From an uncultured Eubacteriales bacterium (GTDB lineage Bacteria > Bacillota > Clostridia > Christensenellales > Borkfalkiaceae), in NCBI GenBank assembly GCA_958421945.1, contig CATZMZ010000004.1, positions 62,001 through 126,000 of the forward strand: DNA of 64,000 bases, given 5' to 3'. The notes beneath the pieces are model-generated. The model made no database searches, was not told the origin of the DNA, and saw only the letters and a list, made by a program, of their open reading frames with translations. Shown here in pieces: positions 59,524 through 64,000 of the stretch. A program made the translations under genes and the position numbers. Positions within the stretch are counted from its first letter, which is position 1. Each line of letters starts with the position of its first letter.

Positions 59524-60581
59524 ACCTTAACGCTCCAACCGAATTTATCTTCGGCTTTGCCCCACTGAATAGCGGTAAGCTCGTCGTATAATTTTTGCGT
59601 TACCTCACCGATTTTGCCGTCGTTGATAACGTATTCGTGTTCCTTAAAGTACAGCTTGCCGATAGGCGAAATAACCGCGGCAGTACCCGTTCCCCACGCT
59701 TCCTCGAGCCTGCCGTCCTTGGCGGCGGCAAATAATTCTTCCGCGGAAACGAGCCGTTCTTCTACCTCGTAGCCCTCCGATTTAAGCAGTTCTATGCACG
59801 ATTTTCTGGTTATTCCGGGGAGAACCGAACCCGTAAGCGCGGGCGTAACGATTTTACCGTCGATTTTGAACATAACGTTCATCGCGCCGACCTCCTCGAT
59901 ATACTTTCTTTCAACGCCGTCAAGCCACAAAACCTGCGTGTAACCTCTTTTTTCGGCTTTAACGCCCGCTCTTAAACTCGCCGCGTAGTTACCGCCGCAT
60001 TTAGCGTAACCCGTGCCTCCGCGAACCGCGCGCACGTCCACGTCCTCTATCGCGATTTTAACGGGGTTTAAGCCTTCCGCGTAATACGCGCCGACGGGCG
60101 ACAAAATTATTATAAACAAAGCCTTTTTAACCGCGTGTACGCCGAGATAAGGGTCTGCGCCGAGCATAAACGGACGAATATATAAAGACGTTCCCTCGCT
60201 GTGCGGAACCCAGTCCTTTTCAAGCTCGATAAGAGTTTCCAACGCTTTAAGCGCGAATTCTTCGTCAAGCTGCGGCAGACAAAGCCTTTCCGCACTGTTG
60301 TTCATTCTCTTAATGTTTTCGGTGGGGCGGAAAAGGCGTATGCCGTCTTTGCAACGGTACGCTTTAAGACCTTCAAAAATCTCAGTGCCGTAATGGAGAA
60401 CGGACGACGCGGGGTCAAGCCGTAAATCGCCGTAAGGCACTATTCTTGCGTCGTGCCAGCCCTTGTCTTCGGAATAATCCATCATAAACATATGGTCGGT
60501 AAAAATCTTTCCGAAGCCCAGCTTGCTTTCGTCCGAGGGTTTAGCCTTCGGGCAAGTAGTTTTTGTAATCTTGATTTCCAT
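59514..60581 (-). CDS. ilvE: Branched-chain amino acid aminotransferase
   Basis: IlvE interconverts valine, leucine and isoleucine with their 2-oxoacids, using glutamate/2-oxoglutarate and PLP. The 355-residue protein is of the long (class II, eukaryote-like) type: FGKIFTDHMFMMDYSEDKGWHDARIVPY, the PLP lysine in TGYAKCGGNYAASL, VLWLDGVERKYIEEVGAMNVMF and LPGITRKSCIELL. AAAGGGAG precedes the ATG. It is the first gene of ilvE-ATPase-korDABC, which joins transamination to ferredoxin-linked decarboxylation or carboxylation of the same 2-oxoacids. Confidence 0.96.
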   Translation of the reverse strand: MEIKITKTTCPKAKPSDESKLGFGKIFTDHMFMMDYSEDKGWHDARIVPYGDLRLDPASSVLHYGTEIFEGLKAYRCKDGIRLFRPTENIKRMNNSAERLCLPQLDEEFALKALETLIELEKDWVPHSEGTSLYIRPFMLGADPYLGVHAVKKALFIIILSPVGAYYAEGLNPVKIAIEDVDVRAVRGGTGYAKCGGNYAASLRAGVKAEKRGYTQVLWLDGVERKYIEEVGAMNVMFKIDGKIVTPALTGSVLPGITRKSCIELLKSEGYEVEERLVSAEELFAAAKDGRLEEAWGTGTAAVISPIGKLYFKEHEYVINDGKIGEVTQKLYDELTAIQWGKAEDKFGWSVKVCD

Positions 60582-60615
60582 AATATATACTCCCTTTAAT
60601 ATTTTGCTGATTGTT

Positions 60616-60643
60616 ATTATATCGTTTGTTTTCCGACGTTTAA
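60616..60643 (-). promoter_or_regulatory. Possible promoter of the ilvE operon
   Basis: On the minus strand a perfect TATAAT (60616-60621) has TTAAAC 16 bases upstream (60638-60643). The -35 is poor. No T-box or other leader is seen before ilvE, unlike the synthetase gene upstream. Confidence 0.42.
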
Positions 60644-60789
60644 CGGGTTATCCTTAATCTTGTCATATCGATACTACCGCCCTGACGAACTGATGAAAAA
60701 TCTCAAAGCGATAATTTGTAAGCAGGTGCTAATTAAGCAAAGCCCGGTATGACGAATTTATAATATCTACCGCAATGCCGAGGTAAGAA

Positions 60790-63078
60790 TTAAAGCTTGT
60801 TCCGCTGAATTTTCCCGCTCGTGGTTTTGGGCAGTTCGTCGCGGAATACCACTATTCTCGGGTATTTATAAGGCGCGGTCTTGCTCTTTACGTAATTTTG
60901 TATCTCTTTTTTAAGCTCTTCCGTGCCTACCGTGCCTTTCGTAAGCACGATTGACGCCTTAACCACCTGTCCGCGTATTTCGTCGGGCGCGGCGGATACC
61001 CCGCACTCTAACACGTACGGCAGCTCCATTATAACGTTTTCTATCTCGAACGGTCCTATCCTGTAACCCGAGGACTTGATAACGTCGTCTTTTCTGCCGA
61101 CGTACCAATAATACCCGTCCTCGTCGCGCCAGGCGGTGTCGCCCGTGTGATAATATCCGTCGTGGTAAACCTCTTTAGTCTTTTCTTCGTCGTTATAATA
61201 GCCGACGAACAAGCCGCAAGGCGCGCCGTTTTTAACGTTAATGCAAATTTCGCCCACCTCGCCGTCGGCAACGGGCTTGCACTCGTCGGACAGCAGTTCC
61301 ACGTTATAGAGCGGAACGGGCTTACCCATAGAGCCGAGCCTGACCTTTGCGCCGACCAGATTAGCAAGCACGCAGGTGGTTTCCGACTGACCGAAGCCTT
61401 CCATGATTTTAAGACCGGTACACGCCTCGAACTGTCTGAAAACTTCGGGGTTGAGAGCCTCGCCCGCGGTAGTCATATGTTCGATTGACGAAAGGTCGTA
61501 TTTGCTTATGTCCTGCTTAACCATCATACGCAGCATCGTCGGCGGCGCACAGAAGGTGGTGATATGATATTTCTTAAACAACGGCAGAATGTCGTCCGCG
61601 TCGAATTTGTCGAAATCGTAAACGAAAATGGGTGCTTCGCACAGCCATTGCCCGAAAATTTTACCCCAGGCTGCTTTCGCCCAGCCCGTGTCGGAAATGG
61701 TAAGGTGCAGACCGTCGGGGTTTACGCAATGCCAGTATTTAGCGGTATGGAAATGCCCTAACGGATATTTACAGTTATGCGCGGCGATTTTCGGATTTGC
61801 GGACGTGCCGGAGGTGAAATACATCATCATAAGGTCGTTGCCGCAAGTAGACTCCGCAGTTCTTTCGAACCTGCCCGAAAAAAGCGTATATTCCTCGTCG
61901 AAATCGCGCCAGCCCTGAATAGCCCCGCCGACCGATATTTTGTTTTTTACGGCGTAATCCCTGAACGCCGCGTCCGCCTGATTATGAACGTCGCCGTCCG
62001 CAGTGCAAATAACGGAAGAAATTTCCGCCGCACGCAGTCTGTAAGAAATGTCGTGTTCTTTAAGCTGATTAGGTGCGGGAATGGCAATCGCGCCGAGCTT
62101 GATTAACCCCATCAACGCAATCCAGAACTGATAATGTCTTTTTAAGATTAACAGCACTTTATCGCCCCGCTTAATCCCCAAAGACTTAAAATAGTTGGCT
62201 GCCTGCGAGGACGCGCGCTTTATATCGTGAAAGGTAAAACGACGTTCCTTTTTGTTTTTATCGAGGTGAAGCAGACAAAGCTTATCAGGTTGCTCTTCGC
62301 CTAACTTATCTATCACGTCGAAAGCAAAATTGAATTTATCCGTGTTCCTGAACGAAAGCTCTTCAAGTTCGCCCGAATCCGTTTCCTTAACGTCGATGAA
62401 ATCCTGCCAGACGAACTTGCGCGCGGGTTTGCTTTTAAGCGGAAGGGTGACGAATTCCCTGACGCCGCTGTGAGTAAACGAGGCGGTCGGCTCGCCTGCG
62501 GGGTTTAAGACAATCGCGTAAAACAAACAGTCCTCGCCCTCGGTCGCGATCATGCCGTGCGGCGTTCCGCTGTCGTAATAGGCAGCGTCACCCTCGCGGA
62601 GAATTTCAACGTGATTGCCTATCTGCAATTTTAACGCGCCTTTAATAATAAGGTCGCATTCCTGCCCCTCGTGCGTGGTAAGCTCGATAGGTTTACTCTG
62701 CGCTTCCTCGCTGAACACCGCGCGGACGAACAACGGCTCTGCAATTCTGTTTTTGAACGCCGAGGCAAGGTTATAATAAACCATGCCGTGCGCCTGTTCG
62801 ATTTTTTGACCTTCGCCGTTTCGCACGACCGTGTAACCGGCAAGTTTAGGGCTTGACCCCTCTATAATATCGGTAACGTCTACGCCGAGAACTTGTGCGC
62901 AACGGTATAAAAACGCGAAGTTTAAGTCCATTTCGCCGCGTTCGCAAGCGAGATATTCGTCCACGGTTACGCCTATTTCTTTTGCGATTTCTTGTACGTC
63001 AAGTCCCACGATTTCGCGCAGCTCGCGTATTCTCGACGCGACCTCTTTAATTTTTAATGCAAGCGATTTATCAGACAT
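60790..63078 (-). CDS. HTH-cupin-acyl-CoA synthetase fusion
   Basis: A 762-residue three-part protein. Residues about 10-70 are an XRE/Cro helix-turn-helix (IRELREIVGLDVQEIAKEIGV and the following helix). Residues 90-190 form a cupin (THEGQECDLIIKGALKLQIG near 132 and YYDSGTPHGM), with a His/Glu/His metal set possible. Residues 240-762 are an AMP-forming acyl-CoA synthetase of the medium-chain type: YFTSGTSANPK near 419, GFGQSETT, YHTGDTAW, GRKDDVIKSSGYRIGP and the catalytic lysine in TTSGKIQRNKL. HTH-cupin proteins usually stand alone. A T-box leader precedes the gene. Likely substrate is a short or branched-chain acid, by context only. Confidence 0.9.
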   Translation of the reverse strand: MSDKSLALKIKEVASRIRELREIVGLDVQEIAKEIGVTVDEYLACERGEMDLNFAFLYRCAQVLGVDVTDIIEGSSPKLAGYTVVRNGEGQKIEQAHGMVYYNLASAFKNRIAEPLFVRAVFSEEAQSKPIELTTHEGQECDLIIKGALKLQIGNHVEILREGDAAYYDSGTPHGMIATEGEDCLFYAIVLNPAGEPTASFTHSGVREFVTLPLKSKPARKFVWQDFIDVKETDSGELEELSFRNTDKFNFAFDVIDKLGEEQPDKLCLLHLDKNKKERRFTFHDIKRASSQAANYFKSLGIKRGDKVLLILKRHYQFWIALMGLIKLGAIAIPAPNQLKEHDISYRLRAAEISSVICTADGDVHNQADAAFRDYAVKNKISVGGAIQGWRDFDEEYTLFSGRFERTAESTCGNDLMMMYFTSGTSANPKIAAHNCKYPLGHFHTAKYWHCVNPDGLHLTISDTGWAKAAWGKIFGQWLCEAPIFVYDFDKFDADDILPLFKKYHITTFCAPPTMLRMMVKQDISKYDLSSIEHMTTAGEALNPEVFRQFEACTGLKIMEGFGQSETTCVLANLVGAKVRLGSMGKPVPLYNVELLSDECKPVADGEVGEICINVKNGAPCGLFVGYYNDEEKTKEVYHDGYYHTGDTAWRDEDGYYWYVGRKDDVIKSSGYRIGPFEIENVIMELPYVLECGVSAAPDEIRGQVVKASIVLTKGTVGTEELKKEIQNYVKSKTAPYKYPRIVVFRDELPKTTSGKIQRNKL

Positions 63079-63382
63079 TTTAATTTTTTTGCCTCCGTAA
63101 TAAAAAAATCCGTCTCAAAGAAAAATCATTTCTTTGAGACGGAATAACAATTTCCGCGGTACCACTCAAATTGCGCGACCTTAATCGGTAACGCCGCTCA
63201 GACTCCAACAAGTCTTGTGCTTTAACGCAGCCGTTACGGGAAAGTTCTACTTCGGGACTGACGCCCGTTTCTTCTCTCCGGCTTGGAAACTACACCGTTT
63301 TAACCGTTCCGACAGCTTACACCGACCGCTGCCTCTCTGAAGGTAACTTCCGTTAAAACGACCTTTTCTTCATCGCCTTTAT
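63079..63382 (-). ncRNA. T-box leader controlling the acyl-CoA synthetase fusion
   Basis: The minus-strand leader of about 300 bases has the T-box core TGAGTGGTACCGCGG (about 63153-63168), a flanking CAATTT/AAATTG antiterminator pair, an upstream Stem I with GCGATGAAGAAAAG, the AGAGAG bulge and GGTCGGTG loop, and a terminator. Uncharged tRNA would bind, stabilise the antiterminator and let transcription reach the synthetase. By comparison with the glyQS Stem I, the specifier position reads GUA (valine), followed by G; this reading is tentative because the loop is shorter than in standard T-boxes. Confidence 0.92.
63102..63142 (-). terminator. T-box-controlled terminator
   Basis: CCGTCTCAAAGAAA pairs with TTTCTTTGAGACGG in a 14-bp stem (63110-63142) followed by seven T residues, 24 bases before the synthetase start. 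It is the switchable terminator of the T-box. Confidence 0.93.
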
Positions 63383-63389
63383 TAAAATG

Positions 63390-63418
63390 ATTTTATCACA
63401 TTTAAATTCGCTTGTCAA
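63390..63418 (-). promoter_or_regulatory. SigA promoter of the T-box transcript
   Basis: On the minus strand TTGACA (63413-63418), 17 bases and TAAAAT (63390-63395). The -35 box begins only about 19 bases after the stop codon of the upstream synthetase gene, so the fusion gene is a separate transcription unit. Confidence 0.85.
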
Positions 63419-63436
63419 TTATTTAAATACATTTTT

Positions 63437-64000
63437 TTAAAGTTTATTTCGCTGAATTTTCCCGCTCGTGGTTTTGGGCAGTTCGTCGCGGAATACCACT
63501 ATTCTCGGGTATTTATAAGGCGCGGTCTTGCTCTTTACGTAATTTTGTATCTCTTTTTTAAGCTCTTCCGTGCCTACCGTGCCTTTCGTAAGCACGATTG
63601 ACGCCTTAACCACCTGTCCGCGTATTTCGTCGGGCGCGGCGGATACCCCGCACTCTAACACGTACGGCAGCTCCATTATAACGTTTTCTATCTCGAACGG
63701 TCCTATCCTGTAACCCGAGGACTTGATAACGTCGTCTTTTCTGCCGACGTACCAGAAATACCCGTCCTCGTCGCACCAGGCGGTGTCGCCCGTGTGATAA
63801 TATCCATCGTGGTAAACTTCTTTCGTCTTTTCTTCGTCGCGATAATAGCCCATAAACAAGCCGCAGGGCGCGCCGTTTTTAAGGCTTACGCAAATTTCGC
63901 CTACTTCGCCCGCAGCGACGGGTTTGTCGTTTTCGTCGAGCAGCGCGATATCGTATTGCGGAGAAGCTTTACCCATAGAACCGATTTTGGGAACTGTTCC
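63437..64000 (-). CDS. Second acyl-CoA synthetase, N-terminus beyond the window
   Basis: The frame stays open to the window edge, giving the last 187 residues of an AMP-forming acyl-CoA synthetase. It keeps IGSMGKASP, YHTGDTAW, GRKDDVIKSSGYRIGP and TTSGKIQRNKL and is closely related to the complete fusion next to it. The final 305 bases (63450-63754) are identical to 60803-61107, and differences rise sharply upstream of that block. Whether this copy also has the helix-turn-helix and cupin parts cannot be seen here. Confidence 0.9.
   Translation of the reverse strand, partial: GTVPKIGSMGKASPQYDIALLDENDKPVAAGEVGEICVSLKNGAPCGLFMGYYRDEEKTKEVYHDGYYHTGDTAWCDEDGYFWYVGRKDDVIKSSGYRIGPFEIENVIMELPYVLECGVSAAPDEIRGQVVKASIVLTKGTVGTEELKKEIQNYVKSKTAPYKYPRIVVFRDELPKTTSGKIQRNKL

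Noticed and set aside
60655..60770. Degenerate copy of a dispersed palindromic repeat between ilvE and the synthetase
   Set aside because: Fragments such as GTCATATCG and TATGACG recall common repeats, but no clean stem or second copy could be aligned by eye.

Overview
The window reads as a chromosomal segment of an anaerobic, endospore-forming Clostridia-type Firmicute. The support is gene content and order: ylxM-ffh-rpsP-khpA-rimM-trmD-rbgA-rnhB-yraN, dprA-topA-trmFO-hslV-hslU, mrnC-rlmB-sigH, dnaX-ybaB-recR and yggS-sepF. It also carries sporulation sigma factors SigH and SigK, a gerA-type germinant receptor operon, RNase J, a T-box riboswitch, and a ferredoxin-linked 2-oxoacid oxidoreductase. 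Promoters are of the SigA type (TTGACA-17-TATAAT) and most genes have AAGGAG-like ribosome binding sites. A lineage such as Christensenellales is possible, but that is a guess from gene order alone.

Layout. Positions 1-4.7 kb hold RNase J (minus strand, cut by the window edge), serC-serA and the remnant of an ABC-transporter gene. From 4.7 to 24.8 kb lie almost continuous minus-strand housekeeping operons: yfcE, tcdA, asnA, glyA, trx, rseC, hisS, hslUV, trmFO, topA, dprA, comM, rplS, yraN, rnhB, rbgA, trmD, rimM, khpA, rpsP, ffh, ylxM. At 25-26.6 kb is guaB. At 26.7-31.7 kb is a minus-strand group with two uncharacterised helical-repeat proteins, Hsp33 and a six-helix membrane protein. At 31.9-35.9 kb the plus strand carries lysine/DAP genes asd-dapA-dapB, then yggS-sepF. 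A GIY-YIG gene beside a small inverted-repeat element follows at 36 kb. Then come gpsA, recR, ybaB, dnaX, sigH, rlmB, mrnC, maf, yolD-dinB and copA on the minus strand, and a divergent tetR. At 48-51.4 kb are folA-thyA, an SDR gene, a TM1266-type regulator and sigK. At 51.7-56.2 kb the plus strand carries an unknown membrane protein and gerAA-AB-AC. The last 8 kb (minus strand) hold ilvE, a P-loop ATPase, the four-subunit 2-oxoacid:ferredoxin oxidoreductase korDABC, and two tandem AMP-forming acyl-CoA synthetase genes, one complete and one cut by the window end.

The most interesting region is the last one. The complete synthetase is fused behind an XRE-type helix-turn-helix and a cupin domain, and it is preceded by a full T-box leader. 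A T-box opens when a tRNA is uncharged, so this acyl-CoA synthetase should be made during amino acid starvation. With ilvE and a ferredoxin-dependent 2-oxoacid oxidoreductase next door, the simplest reading is that a branched-chain acid is activated, reductively carboxylated and transaminated to an amino acid. My tentative reading of the T-box specifier is GUA (valine), which would fit isobutyrate to valine. This is inference and needs testing.

Other points of note: gerAA appears to have a forespore-type promoter so close to its ATG that the transcript would be leaderless; GerAC lacks the lipobox cysteine; the copper ATPase has DKTAT in place of DKTGT; SigH carries a four-cysteine insertion; and palindromes or tandem repeats mark the ylxM-ffh and copA promoters. 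No tRNA, rRNA, CRISPR array, prophage or complete insertion sequence was seen.
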